From: JAOPZW01 sp963707695
GTDB taxonomy: Bacteria > Actinomycetota > Thermoleophilia > Solirubrobacterales > Solirubrobacteraceae
Direction: 5' to 3'
NCBI GenBank assembly: GCA_963707695.1
Contig: CAVPQY010000007.1
Location: 169,915 to 233,914 of the forward strand
DNA: 64,000 nucleotides
Positions within the stretch are counted from its first letter, which is position 1; every line of letters starts with the position of its first letter. Positions 48,343-57,697 of the stretch are shown piece by piece. The translations under genes were made by a program, and so were the position numbers. Below the pieces are notes generated by a model. The model saw only the letters and a list, made by a program, of their open reading frames with translations. It ran no database searches and had not been told where the DNA came from.

Positions 48343-48765
48343 GGCCCAGCCCGCGCGCTCGACCTCGCCGGCGTCGACGCGCGCCCCGGCGCGGCGCGCG
48401 GCGCGCTCGCGCGCCGGTGTCGACGGCCGCGCCGACGTCGACGACCGCCCCGCAGCGCCGGCAGGCCAGCTGCGCGTGCCCGTCGGCGACGGGGTCGACG
48501 AGGACCGCCGCGCCGGCCTGGATGCGGCGCACGAGGCCGAGCTCCTCGAAGGTTCGAGCGCGGCGTAGACCGTCGGCAGCGCCAGCCCGGCCAGCCGCTC
48601 GCCGGCCGGCGCGCGCGAGCTCCTCGGCGGTGGCGTGGCGCCCCAGCCCGCGGAGCGCATCGAGCCGGTCGACGCGCTGGCTCGTGACGCGCAGCCCGCG
48701 CGTGCGCAGCGCGTCGGTCAGGCGGTCGGTCGCGGGCGCGGTGCTCGTGGGCGGATGCCAGATAT
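48304..48765 (-). CDS. Fur-family metal-responsive repressor (frame breaks)
   Basis: About 145 residues, start uncertain near 48760. Pieces give the N-terminal winged helix (LTDALRTRGLRVTSQR, LDALRGLGRHATAEEL, LALPTVYAALE, TFEELGLVRRIQAG) and the metal domain (HAQLACRRCGAVVDVGAAVD). The C-R-R-C pair and an adjacent histidine match the structural zinc and sensing sites of Fur/PerR proteins. It diverges from a VIT1-type iron transporter gene, so iron or manganese sensing is likely. Breaks lie near 48690, 48610, 48555 and 48400. The 3' end overlaps the convergent methyltransferase end. Confidence 0.75.
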
Positions 48766-48844
48766 CAGGGCAGCCTTCGTAGAAGTGACGCCAACCAGCT
48801 GTCACACTGGGGGCACGCTCCCCGGCCTCGACTCCGCGCTCGTC

Positions 48845-49306
48845 GTGGCGCGCGGCGGGCGACCGCGAGCGCCAGCTGCAGGTCGTCCAGCCGGGCTCGT
48901 CGGCCTGATCGCCGGCACGATCCGACCCTCGCGCCCTCTCGCCGCGGCCTACGTCCCGGCTCGCGCGCCGCGCGGCTCGTCGGCGCGGCGGCCGCGCTCG
49001 GCGCCGCGATCTCCAGGGGCTGTCGGCGGCGCTGAGCGACGACGGCTCGCTCACCGGCCGTGGGCGCTCGCTCCAGCGCGGGCTCGTCACGGGCCGGCGA
49101 CGTTCCGGGCGGCACCGTCCACGCCCTGCCGTCCTCCGGCGACGTCTCGCGCGCGCTGGCGATCGCCGACGCCGTCGTGGCCGCGGAGCTCGTCGTCATC
49201 GCCGTCGCGCGCCGGCGCACCTCACGTGTCGCGACGAGTCGCTCGTGCAGGTCACCGCCGGCGCGTTCGTCGTGGCCGCCGTCGGGGTGCCGTCGCCCAC
49301 GCGTAG
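48845..49306 (+). CDS. VIT1/CCC1-family iron or manganese transporter (frame breaks)
   Basis: Piecing frames together from GTG 48845 gives RERQLQVVQPG, GLVGLIAGTI, an Ala-rich helix (RLVGAAAALGAAIS), then ALSDDGSLTGR, LQRGLVTG, GGTVHALPSSGDVSRALAIA and VVAAELVVIAVARRR, and finally LVQVTAGAFVVAAVGV ending in HA before TAG 49304–49306. These match the membrane domain of VIT1/CCC1 and MbfA proteins (the QPGL, SDDG-LTG-RG and G-TxHxLPF landmarks). The N-terminal ferritin domain of MbfA is absent. At least six indels plus local losses make this tentative. It would export or store Fe2+/Mn2+ under the divergent Fur-like repressor. Confidence 0.55.
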   Translation: MARGGRPRAPAAGRPAGLVGLIAGTIRPSRPLAAAYVPARAPRGSSARRPRSAPRSPGAVGGAERRRLAHRPWALAPARARHGPATFRAAPSTPCRPPATSRARWRSPTPSWPRSSSSSPSRAGAPHVSRRVARAGHRRRVRRGRRRGAVAHA

Positions 49307-49382
49307 GCCGGCCGGCCTCCCCGCGCCCAGGACGCCGGCGACCGGGTGGCCGCGGCGCGGGGCTCGGGTACGCTCGCGACGG

Positions 49383-50012
49383 ATGCCCGACCGCCTGACG
49401 CGACTTCCCGCTCTTCCCGCTCGGCCTCGTGGCGCTGCCGCCCGAGTTCGTGCCGCTGCACATCTTCGAGCCGCGCTACCGGACGATGATCGCCGAGTGC
49501 CTCGAGCGAGGAGCGCGAGTTCGGGATCGTGTGGGCCGGCGACGACGGGCTGCGCCCGGTCGGCTGCGCGATGCGAGATCGCCGAGGTGCTCGAGCGCAT
49601 GGACGACGGGCGGATGAACATCCTCACGCGCGGCACGCGGCCGTTCCGGCTCGTCGAGGAGCAGGACGACCTGCCCTACCCGGCGGGCACGGTCGAGTTC
49701 CTCGACGACAAGGCCGAGGAGCCCGACGAGCGCGACCGCGAGGCCGCCCACGACGCCTACGGCGAGCTCGTCGAGCAGGCGACCGACAAGGTCGCTCGAG
49801 CGACGAGGAGCTCGACGCGCATGAGCGCCTACGCGATGGCGGCGACCGTCGACTTCGGCCTGGAGGCCAAGCAGGGCCTGCTCGACCTGCGCTCGGAGAA
49901 CGCGCGGCTGCGGCTGGTGACGCGGCTGTTCCGCGCCGCGCTCAAGCGCCTGGACTTCATCGAGCGCGCGCAGGCGCGGGCGCGGTCGAACGGGAAGGTC
50001 CGCTTCGGCTGA
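49383..50012 (+). CDS. LON substrate-binding domain protein (frame breaks)
   Basis: About 208 residues from ATG 49383. The LON N-domain begins FPLFPLGLVALPPEFVPLHI and continues FEPRYRTMIAECLE, REFGIVWAGDDGLRPVG, then IAEVLERMDDGRMNILTRGT and RPFRLVEEQDDLPYPAGTVE. The C-terminal helical part is AMAATVDFGLEAKQGLLDLR. There is no ATPase or protease domain, so this is the stand-alone LON domain protein common in actinobacteria, with no settled role. Breaks are near 49400, 49508, 49573 and 49798. Confidence 0.85.
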   Translation: MPDRLTRLPALPARPRGAAARVRAAAHLRAALPDDDRRVPRARSASSGSCGPATTGCARSAARCEIAEVLERMDDGRMNILTRGTRPFRLVEEQDDLPYPAGTVEFLDDKAEEPDERDREAAHDAYGELVEQATDKVARATRSSTRMSAYAMAATVDFGLEAKQGLLDLRSENARLRLVTRLFRAALKRLDFIERAQARARSNGKVRFG

Positions 50013-50890
50013 GCGCCGCCCGCCGCGACGCGCCGAGCCACGAGCCGCCGAGGATCAGCACCAGGCCGCCGACGGTGCCGACGGTGAGGCGCTCGTCGAG
50101 CAGCACCACGCCGTAGACGACCGCGAACGCGGGCGCGATGTAGGCGACGACCGACGCGCGGCCCGGGCCGATCTCGGCGATCAGCGTGTAGAAGATGAGG
50201 AAGGCGACGCCGGTGCCGCCCGCGCCGAGCACGAGCAGCGACGCGACCGTCTCCAGCGCCGGGCACGTCGGCGGCGGCACGGCGAGCGGCAGCGGCAGCG
50301 TCACGCAGCGCCGCGAGCGCCATCGTCGCGGCGGCGACGCCGACGGGCGGGACGCCCGGCAGCCGGCGCTTGATCAGCAGCGGGCCGACCGCGTAGCCGA
50401 GGCTGGCCAGCAGCACCATGAGCGCCGCCGAGCAGCGCGTCGCCGGCTCGCCCGACAGGTCGACGCCGAACAGCAGCGCGACGCCGACGATCCCGAGCAC
50501 GATGCCCGACGCAGCGCCAGCCGCGCGGGCGCTCGTCGTCGGTCGAAGCGCGACGGCCAGCAGCGCGGTGAAGATCGGCGCGCTGGCGACGAGGATGCCG
50601 GCCAGCGCCGAGGCGATGTGCTTCTCGCCGAGCGTGATGAGCAGGAACGGCGCGACGACCTGGACGAGCGCGACGACGCACGAGCCAGCGCCCGCGCCCG
50701 CGCGGCCGCGCCGCAGCGCGCCGCGCCGGAGCGCGATCGGCGAGCAGCACGAGCGCCGCCCAGCAGCGATGCGCACGAAGACGATCGACGCCCGGCGGAG
50801 AGCGTCGTCGAGCGCGACCTTGATGAACATGTACGACGCGCCCCACAGCGCGGCGAGGACGCCCATCAGGATCCAGGCGCGGCGGGTCAT
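49957..50890 (-). CDS. EamA/DMT-family transporter (frame breaks)
   Basis: About 300 residues from ATG 50890: MTRRAWILMGVLAALWGASY then MFIKVALDD, followed by paired five-helix EamA repeats. Later helices include VVAPFLLITLGEKHIASALA, IVLGIVGVALLFGVDLSG and FLIFYTLIAEIGPGRASVVA with FAVVYGVVLLDERLT. It would export small metabolites or amino acids. Breaks are near 50775, 50740, 50515 and 50305. The 3' end overlaps the convergent LON gene by about 55 bp as read, perhaps less after correction. Confidence 0.82.
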
Positions 50891-50971
50891 CGCAGGCTGA
50901 CAGCCGCAGGATGGCACCACGATCGCTGGCCGCATGGCCGTCAGCGCGCCGCGCCGCGACTGACGCCCGCG

Positions 50972-51425
50972 CTAGCGCGGCAGCCCGCAGACCCGGCGCG
51001 CGACGTCGCGCGTGAGCTGCGCGCGTCTCGAAGAACACGGGCGGCTGGCCGCGGCGACGTGTCGCTGAACGCGACGGTCGCCGCTCCTCGACGCGACGCG
51101 GTAGCGCAGGACCGAGCCGGGCCCGGCGCGAGCCGCAGGTGACGCCGCGTGGCCGGCGCCGCGGCCTCGTCGCCGGCGAGCGTCGCGGCAGCGTCGCGCG
51201 CGTCGATCAGCTCTGGCGCGGAGCTGATCTCGCGCAGCGCGCCGCCGTTGCAGGCGACGCGGCCGTCGTCGGTGACGCGCAGCGCTCAGCCGCGCGCCCG
51301 GGATCGAGCCCGCTGCGCTGGACGAGCGAAGAGGTCGCCGGCCTCGGCCGCCGCAGCCGCCGGCGAGCAGCGCCAGCGCGGCGGCAGCCGCGGCGACCGG
51401 CGAGCGCGCGCGCCCCGGCCCTCAC
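50972..51425 (-). CDS. Small lipoprotein (frame breaks)
   Basis: About 150 residues from GTG 51425, which overlaps the gamma-glutamyltransferase stop (GTGA). The N terminus has a lipoprotein signal, AAAAAALALLAGGCGG, with the lipobox ending in Cys near residue 24. The body can be traced as TDDGRVACNGGALREISS, DEAAAPATRRHLRLAPG, SVLRYRVAS and, at the end, GQPPVFFET and DVARRVCGLPR before TAG. Two Cys in the mature part may form a disulfide. No family is recognised. Breaks are near 51335, 51287, 51035 and others. Confidence 0.6.
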
Positions 51426-52936
51426 GCCGCGACCACGGCGCCGCCGCGGCGCGGGTCGCCGCGCCGCGACAGCGCGCCGCGTCGCCGGTCGCGCTCGACC
51501 GCCTGCACGCCGCCGAAGAACAGGTTGCGGGCGCGGAACGCGCACGACGTCGTCGCCCGGCCCCGCGCAGGCGCCTCGTCGGTCGACGCCCGGCTCGGCG
51601 TAGACGACGCCGTCCTCGAAGTGCACGCGCGGCGCCGCGACGGCGTCCGCGCGCCGGCAGGCCGTGGTCGACGACGCCGACGATCGTCTGCAGGATCGCC
51701 GAGCGGATGCGGTTCGAGCCCGCGCTGCCGAGCACGAGCTCGACGCCGCCGTCCGGGCCCAGCACGACGGTCGGCGCCATCATCGACGGCATCCGCCGGC
51801 CCGGCGGGACGCGGTGGAAGCCGAGCGGGTTGAGGTCCTCCTCGCCCATGATGTTGTTGACGTGGATGCCGGTGCCCGGGCACGACGACGCCCGAGCCCT
51901 CGCCGTTCGTGCACGTCACCTGCAGGCGCGGCCGTCGCGCGTCGAGCGACCGAGATGTGCGTCGTCGAGCCGAGCCGCGACGGCGAGGAAGCGCGTCGGC
52001 GAAGCCGGGCTCGGCCAGCCCGTCGACGAACTCGGCGTGCGCTCGGCCTGCACGTCCTCCATGACCTCGACGAGCGTCGGCGGTCGACGGCGGCGCCGGC
52101 CGTGCGCGTCGAGCAGCGCCGAGCGCCAGCGCGAGCAGGATGCCGCCGGCCGACGGCGGCGGGTTGGTCAGGACCTCGCGGCCGCGGTAGCGAGCGCGCA
52201 CCGGCTCGCGCGGCGACGGCGCGTAGGCGGCGAGGTCCTCGGCGTCAGCAGCGCCGCCGCGGCTCGCGACCCACGCGACGACCGCCGCCGCCGATGTCGC
52301 CGGTGTAGAACGGCGCCGCGCCCTCGGCGCCGAGGCGCTCGATCGTGTCGGCGAGCTCGGGCGCGGCGAAGCGCTCGCCCTCGCGCAGCACGCGGCCCGC
52401 CGGGCGCGAACGCCGCGCGCGCCTCGGGCGTCGGCACGAGGATCGGCTCGAGGATCTCGAAGACGTAGGCCTGCTGCGGCGTTGACGCGGCACGCCCGTC
52501 GCGCGCGAGCGCGGCGGCGGGCGCGGCGAGGTCCGCCGAGCGGCACGCGTGCCCCAGCGCCGCGCCGCCGCCGCGACGCCCGCCGGGTTGCCGTAGACGC
52601 CGCACGACGCCGCGCCGACGTGGAAGACCTGCACGGCGTCGCCGAACGAGACGTCGACCGGCACGCAGCGTGCGCGCGGCTCGCCGGGTCGGCGCCGCGG
52701 CCCGGCGCCGCGACGAAGAAGTCGAGCAGCGTCGGCTCCTCGCCCGCGCCCGGCGACGAGCAGGTAGCCGCCGGCGCCCGGGCCGGTCAGCAGCGGCTCG
52801 GCGACCCACGACGTCAGCATCGCCGCGACCGCGGCGTCGACGGCGTTGCCGCCCTCGCGCAGCACGCGCGCGCCGGCCTCCGCCGTCAGCGGATGGCCGG
52901 CGGCGACATGCCATCGGCCATGGCCGCTACGGTCAT
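51422..52936 (-). CDS. ggt: Gamma-glutamyltransferase (frame breaks)
   Basis: About 500 residues from ATG 52936. Recognisable parts are AAGHPLTAEAGARVLREGGN, AVDAAVAAMLTSWVAEPLLT with GPGAGGYLLV, SFGDAVQVFHVGAASCGVYG, then LADTIERLGAEGAAPFYTGD and TNPPPSAGGILLALALGA. The autoprocessing and C-terminal part has VTCTNGEGSGVVVPG, MGEEDLNPLGFHRVPPGRRM and LVLGSAGSNRIRSAILQTIV. This is the Ntn-hydrolase GGT pattern, which transfers or hydrolyses gamma-glutamyl groups such as from glutathione-like thiols. More than ten breaks occur. It is followed by a lipoprotein gene in the same operon. Confidence 0.85.
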
Positions 52937-52981
52937 CGGCGCGCGCAGCCTGGGATGCGCGGCCGGCCGGCCGCGTACGGC

Positions 52982-54530
52982 TCAGCGCGCGCGTACGGCG
53001 AGATGAACTCGGGGACGTCGAGCTCGGTCGACGGCCGAGCCCGGCGCGCCGCGCGGGCTCGGCGCGCGCCCGGCGCGTGCGGCGCTCGACGCGCGGCTCG
53101 CCCGCGGGCTCCTCGAGCGCGCCGGCGCTCGGCGCGCGCGGCGCGCGCTCGCCGTAGCCGGTCGCGACGACCGTCACCCAGACCTGGTCGTCGAGCTTCT
53201 CGTCGACCATCGCGCCGAAGATGATGTTCGCGTCGGGGTGCGCGGCCTCCGACGACGGCCTTGGCCGCCTCGTTGACCTCCCACAGCGACAGGTCCTCGC
53301 CCGCCGGTGATCGACAGCAGGATCTTGCGCGCGCCCTCCATGCTCGTCTCGAGCAGCGGCGACGACGACGGCCTGCTCGGCCGCGTCGATCGCGCGGTTC
53401 TCGCCCGACGCCCATGCCGATGCCGAGCAGCGCGTTGCCGGCGTCGGACATGATCGTGCGCACGTCGGCGAAGTCGAGGTTGATCAGCCCGGGCAGCGTG
53501 ACGAGGTCCGAGATGCCCTGCACGCCCTGGCGCAGCACGTCGTCGGCGACGCGGAACGCGTCGACCATCGACGTCTGCTTGTCGAGCACGCGACAGCAGC
53601 CGGTTGTTCGGGCACGACGATCAGCGTGTCGACCTCGTCGGCCGAGCGCCTCGATGCCGGCCGTCGGCGTGCCTCGCGCGGCGGATGCCCTCGAAGCCGA
53701 ACGGCTTCGTGACGATGCCGACGGTCAGCGCGCCGACCTCGCGGGCGATGCGCGCGACGATCGGCGCCGCGCCGGTGCCGGTGCCGCCGCCGGCGCCGGC
53801 GGCGATGAAGATCATGTCGCTGCCCTTGAGCAGCGCCTTGATGCGGTCGTACTCCTCCATCGCCGCCTGGCGGCCGAGGTCCGGGTTGGAGCCGGCGCCG
53901 AGGCCGCGCGTGAGCCTGCGGGCCGATGTGCAGCGTGATGTCGGCGGTCGACTGCTGCAGCGACTGCAGGTCGGTGTTGATGCGCGATGAACTCGACGCC
54001 CTCGACCTCGGCCTCGACCATGCGGTTGACGGCGTTGACGCCGGCGCCGCCGACGCCGACGACGCGGATGACCGGCGCGCCGGCGAGCTCGGCGCGCGGC
54101 CTCGTAGCCGCGCCGACGCGGCGCGCGTGCTGCGGCGCGGCGCCGGATCGGGCCCGGCGGCGGCCGGGCGGTCCATCGAGCGTTCTCGGGGATGTCGGCG
54201 GAGAACGCGTGGCGCAGGCGCTCCTGCGGCGTCGGGACTGCGGCGCGGCTCCTCGGGGCTCGCGGCGCCCGGCCGCGCGCGGGTGCGGCGTACGGCGCGC
54301 TGCGGCGCGGTCGGCCGGGGCCTCGGGCGTCGCGCGGCGACGGCGGCGGGCGCCTCGGGCGCCGGCGGGCTCCGGCGCGGCGCGGCTCGCGGCTCGGGCG
54401 CGGGCGCGGCGGCCGGCGCGCTCTGCGTCGGCCGCTCGCGCGACCTGCGGCCTCGTGGCCGCTCGTCGTCTTGCGGAACAGGGCCGCGAGCGGGCCCTCG
54501 CGCATGCTCGCGCGCTTACCGCTGTGCCAT
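52982..54530 (-). CDS. ftsZ: FtsZ cell-division GTPase with long N-terminal extension (frame breaks)
   Basis: The core is unmistakable: APVIRVVGVGGAGVNAVNRM, INTDLQSLQQSTADITLHIG, the tubulin signature AGAGGGTGTGAAPIVARIA, VDAFRVADDVLRQGVQGISD, LINLDFADVRTIMSDAGNAL and LSLWEVNEAAKAV. It ends with the C-terminal peptide ELDVPEFISPYAR. About 140 Arg/Pro/Ala-rich residues (opening REGPLAALFRKTTSGHE) precede the core, against 10–20 in typical FtsZ. The start is ATG 54530 (AAGGAGG before it, one break soon after) or ATG 54505. More than twelve breaks are scattered. ParA precedes it; the dcw neighbours are absent. Confidence 0.9.
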
Positions 54531-55294
54531 GGGCGAGAACCTCCTTCGCGAGATCGCGATAGGACTGGGCGGCCATCCCGTCCGGGTCGTACTTGAGCAC
54601 CGACATGCCCTTCACGGGCGCCTCGGCGAAGCGGATGGTCTTGCGGATGCGCGAGGCGAAGACGCGGTCGCCGAAGTTCTCCTCGAGGATCTCGATCGCC
54701 TCCTTGGCGTGGATCGTCCGCGTGTCCACCAGCGTCGGGCAGGATGCCCTCGATCTCGACGTCCGGATTCAGGTTCTCGCGGATCATCTGCAGGGTGTTC
54801 TGCAGCTGGATCAGCCCGCGCATCGACAGATACTCGCACTGCACGGGGACGATCACCTTGTCGGCCGCCGTCAGCGCGTTGATCGTGAGCAGCCCGAGGC
54901 TCGGCGGCGTGTCGATGCAGATGAAGTCGTAGTCCTCCAGGATCGGCTCGAACGCCTTCTGCAGCGAGCGCTCGCGGCCGATCTTCGTCGACATCGCGAT
55001 CTCGGCGCCGGCGAGGTCGATCGAGGCGCAGGCGACGTCGATCTCGCGCTTGCGGATGACCTCGCGGATCGAGATGTGGTGCACGAGCACGTCGTACATC
55101 GACTTCTCGAGCGTGTCGGGGTCGATGCCCTGCGACATCGTCAGGTTGCCCTGCGGGTCCATGTCGACGCACAGCACGCGATGGCCCTTCTCCGCGAAGG
55201 CGACGGCGAGGTTCAGCGTCGTCGTCGTCTTGGCGACGCCGCCCTTCTGGTTGGCGAACGCGATGACCCTGGCTCGGCTGGGGTGGGGCTCCAC
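54515..55294 (-). CDS. ParA/Soj-family ATPase (one frame break)
   Basis: About 255 residues from GTG 55294. The deviant Walker A is ANQKGGVAKTTTTLNLAVAF, then VDMDPQGNLTMSQGIDPDTL and the Walker B DYDFICIDTPPSLGLLTINA. QCEYLSMRGLIQLQNTLQMI follows. A break near 54735 separates DVEIEGILP from DTRTIHAKEAIEILEENFGD, after which it runs to QSYRDLAKEVL. The exact stop is unclear because the frame around 54515–54535 is disturbed. ParA ATPases partition DNA or position division proteins; directly upstream of ftsZ, the latter is attractive. No parB is in view. Confidence 0.9.
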
Positions 55295-55407
55295 TGGTGC
55301 TCCATAGCGTCGGGACTGCCCGGGATCACGGCCTCATTCGCCGCGCCCCGGGCTTCCCCTTCCCGCGCCGGGAGCGATACCAGCGGCTCCGGACGCCCCG
55401 GGCCGGG

Positions 55408-56325
55408 CTATCCCGGGCCCGCGGCCTCGGTCGGCCCGGGGTCGGGGTCGGGGTCGCCGCGTCGGCCGCGGGCGCGGGCCATGAGGGCCACGGCCTCGTC
55501 GTCGCGCGCGGACGGCGGCCCCGCGCCCACCCACGCGTAGCGGAAGCACAGGCCGGCGGCCAGGTAGCACACGCTGGCGGCGTGGTGCGCGGGCCGGCCG
55601 CGGCGCGGAGCGGGCCGCGCGCCGCGCGGGTGGCCAGCCCGGCGTAGACGAGCCCGTTCGCGGCCCCGAAGAGGCGCCCGGGGCGGCCCTGGTGCAGGCC
55701 CTCGGCCAGGCGCCCGAGCCGGTGCTCGTTGATCTCGGCGAGCGCGAGCTCGACGACCATGGCGCCGGTCTCGACGCGCCCGAGCGCCTCCCGCGTCGGG
55801 TGGCCGTGCGGCAGCCCGGCCGCGACGAGGACGAGGCGCGTCGCCGACGCCCCGGTCGCGGTCGCGGTGGAGACGAAGATCGGCCCGAGGAAGGAGCCGG
55901 CTGCGCGCCCACACCGGCACGGCGGTCGACGCCAGCAGGACGCCGGTGTAGGACCCGAGGTAGCCGCCGACGACCGCGGTGGCGGCGCCGAGGCGGCGCC
56001 GCGCGCGGCCGTGCCCGAGCAGGTCCGCCCCCACGGCGCCGGTCGCGAGCCCGCCGAAGGCCGTCAGCGCCCACGCGCCCATGTTCATCGGCGAGCGCGG
56101 CTTGACCACGCGCAGCATGTTGTAGAAGCGCTCGGGGCGCCCGAGGTCGAGGATGAGCAGCGGCGGCGAGGGCGCGAGCGCGCCGAGCGCCACGCGCCGC
56201 GCCCAGACCGCGCTGCGGTGGTCGCCCGCGAGGTCGCAGGCGAGCGCGACGAACGACGAGCCGGCGGCGATGCCGCCGAACCAGAAGTAGAGCGGCACCT
56301 CCCACGTCCACACCGGCGCCTTCAT
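55408..56325 (-). CDS. NrfD/PsrC-type membrane subunit of formate dehydrogenase (frame breaks)
   Basis: About 305 residues from ATG 56325 (MKAPVWTWEVPLYFWFGGIA). Membrane helices include AAGSSFVALACDLAG, RRVALGALAPSPPLLILDLG, NMGAWALTAFGGLATGAVGA and VVGGYLGSYTGVLLASTAVP. The RPERFYNMLRVVKPRSPMNM loop is typical of NrfD-like quinone-reducing subunits. It would pass electrons from the iron–sulfur subunit to menaquinone without haem. Breaks are near 55900 and 55600. It is the last gene of the formate dehydrogenase operon. Confidence 0.87.
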   Translation of the reverse strand: MKAPVWTWEVPLYFWFGGIAAGSSFVALACDLAGDHRSAVWARRVALGALAPSPPLLILDLGRPERFYNMLRVVKPRSPMNMGAWALTAFGGLATGAVGADLLGHGRARRRLGAATAVVGGYLGSYTGVLLASTAVPVWARSRLLPRADLRLHRDRDRGVGDAPRPRRGRAAARPPDAGGARARRDRRHGRRARARRDQRAPARAPGRGPAPGPPRAPLRGRERARLRRAGHPRGARPAPRRGRPAHHAASVCYLAAGLCFRYAWVGAGPPSARDDEAVALMARARGRRGDPDPDPGPTEAAGPG

Positions 56326-56644
56326 GACCGGGCCCCGGGACCTCGCCAGGCGGATCGCCCTCGCGCGCGGCCCGGGCCGCGCGGGCGACGGCGTCGCGGT
56401 CGACCGCGGCGTCGCGCACCGCGTAGGCGGTGTCCTCCCGTAGAGGTACGACCAGCGCGCGTCCTCCCACCCGGGGCGGTGCAGCGCCACCGGCGCCCCC
56501 TCGACGGCGCGCCCCCAGTCGGCGGGCTCGCCGCGCGTGCCCAGCGCGGGCGTGACGTCGCGCTCCCCCGGCCGGCGTCGCGCGGCCCAGCGCCGTCGCT
56601 CGCGCGCGAGGGCCAGCCGGCGCCGGGCGAGCGCCAGCGCGCTC
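56326..56644 (-). CDS. Small uncharacterised gene inside the formate dehydrogenase operon
   Basis: GTG 56644 overlaps the stop of the iron–sulfur subunit gene (GTGA), and the frame runs toward the ATG of the NrfD-type gene. About 105 residues: SALALARRRLALARERRRWA, DVTPALGTRGEPADWGRAVE, ALHRPGWEDARWSYLYG, then after a break near 56440 DTAYAVRDAAVDRDAVARAA. It is soluble, basic at the N terminus and acidic later. I recognise no family; a maturation or linker protein of the complex is inferred from position only. Confidence 0.5.
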
Positions 56645-57697
56645 ACCAGCGGCTCCGCGGTCGGCGTCGCGCGCCGCGGCGCCCGCCGCGCCGCGCGCCG
56701 CGGGCGTCGGCCCGCCCGAGCACGAAGGCGGCCGCGACGCCCGCCGCGGCCAGCAGGCCCGCGCCCACCGCGGCGGCCGTCGCCGGGACGACGTTCTCCT
56801 GGATCGGCGAGTCGGCCTGCGCGGGCAGCCCGAAGCGCTCCGGCGGCTCCGTGAGCAGGAAGAACGCGCCCAGGCCGCCGGCGAGCCGCGCGCCCGGCGC
56901 GTCGCCGGCGCCGTAGAGGTACGCGGCCGTCGACGCCGTGCTCGTGCAGTCGCGCGACGCGGCGCTGCGCGACGTCGACGAGCTCGTCGTAGGGGCCGAA
57001 CTGGATCGAGTCGGTCGGGCACGCCTTCGCGCACGCGGGCTCGAGGCCGTCCTGGAGGCGGTCGTAGCAGAGGGTGCACTTCGCGGCGCGGCCGTCGTCG
57101 GGGTCGCGGTCCACGACGCCGAACGGGCAGGACGGGACGCAGTAGCCGCATCCGTTGCAGACGTCCGGCTGGAGGACCACGGTCTCGAACTCCGTGCGGA
57201 TGAGCGCGCCCGTCGGGCACGCGTCGAGGCAGCCGGCGTTCGTGCAGTGCTTGCAGACGTCGGACATGAAGACCCAGCGGTCCAGCGCGCGGTCGCCGTC
57301 GGCCCACCCACCAGGTCGAGGTCGCCGGCCCGGCGTCGAGCGCGTCCCCGCCCACCGGCCCGCGCCGGCGGCGCCGACGGCCGGGATGTCGGGCAGGTCC
57401 CCGCCTGGAAGCCGGCGCGCCAGGCCGCCCCAGCAGCGTCCGCGCGCGCGCGGCGTCGGAATGGGTGGGCTCGAGCACCTCGACGAAGCGCACGTGGCGC
57501 CAGGTGCCGCGCCGCGAGCTCGGCCGTGTGGTCGTACGACGCCGCCGCGGCGGAAGCCGACGTCGTCGGCGGGCAGGTCGTTCCACTGCTTGCAGGCGAC
57601 CTCGCAGGCCTTGCAGCCGATGCACACGGTCGTGTCGGTGAAGAACCCCATGCGCTGCGCCGGGCGCGCCGGGGCGGTGGATCGCGATCTCGGTCAC
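56643..57697 (-). CDS. Formate dehydrogenase iron–sulfur (beta) subunit (frame breaks)
   Basis: About 350 residues from GTG 57697, which overlaps the alpha-subunit stop. MGFFTDTTVCIGCKACEVAC binds the first cluster. Further clusters come from VCKHCTNAGCLDACPTGALI, VCNGCGYCVPSCPFGVVDR and CTLCYDRLQDGLEPACAKAC, giving the four [4Fe-4S] set of FdnH-like subunits. A C-terminal membrane helix (VGAGLLAAAGVAAAFVLG) anchors it. Breaks are near 57675, 57540–57300 (several) and 56935. It wires the molybdenum/tungsten subunit to the NrfD-type quinone reductase. Confidence 0.9.
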
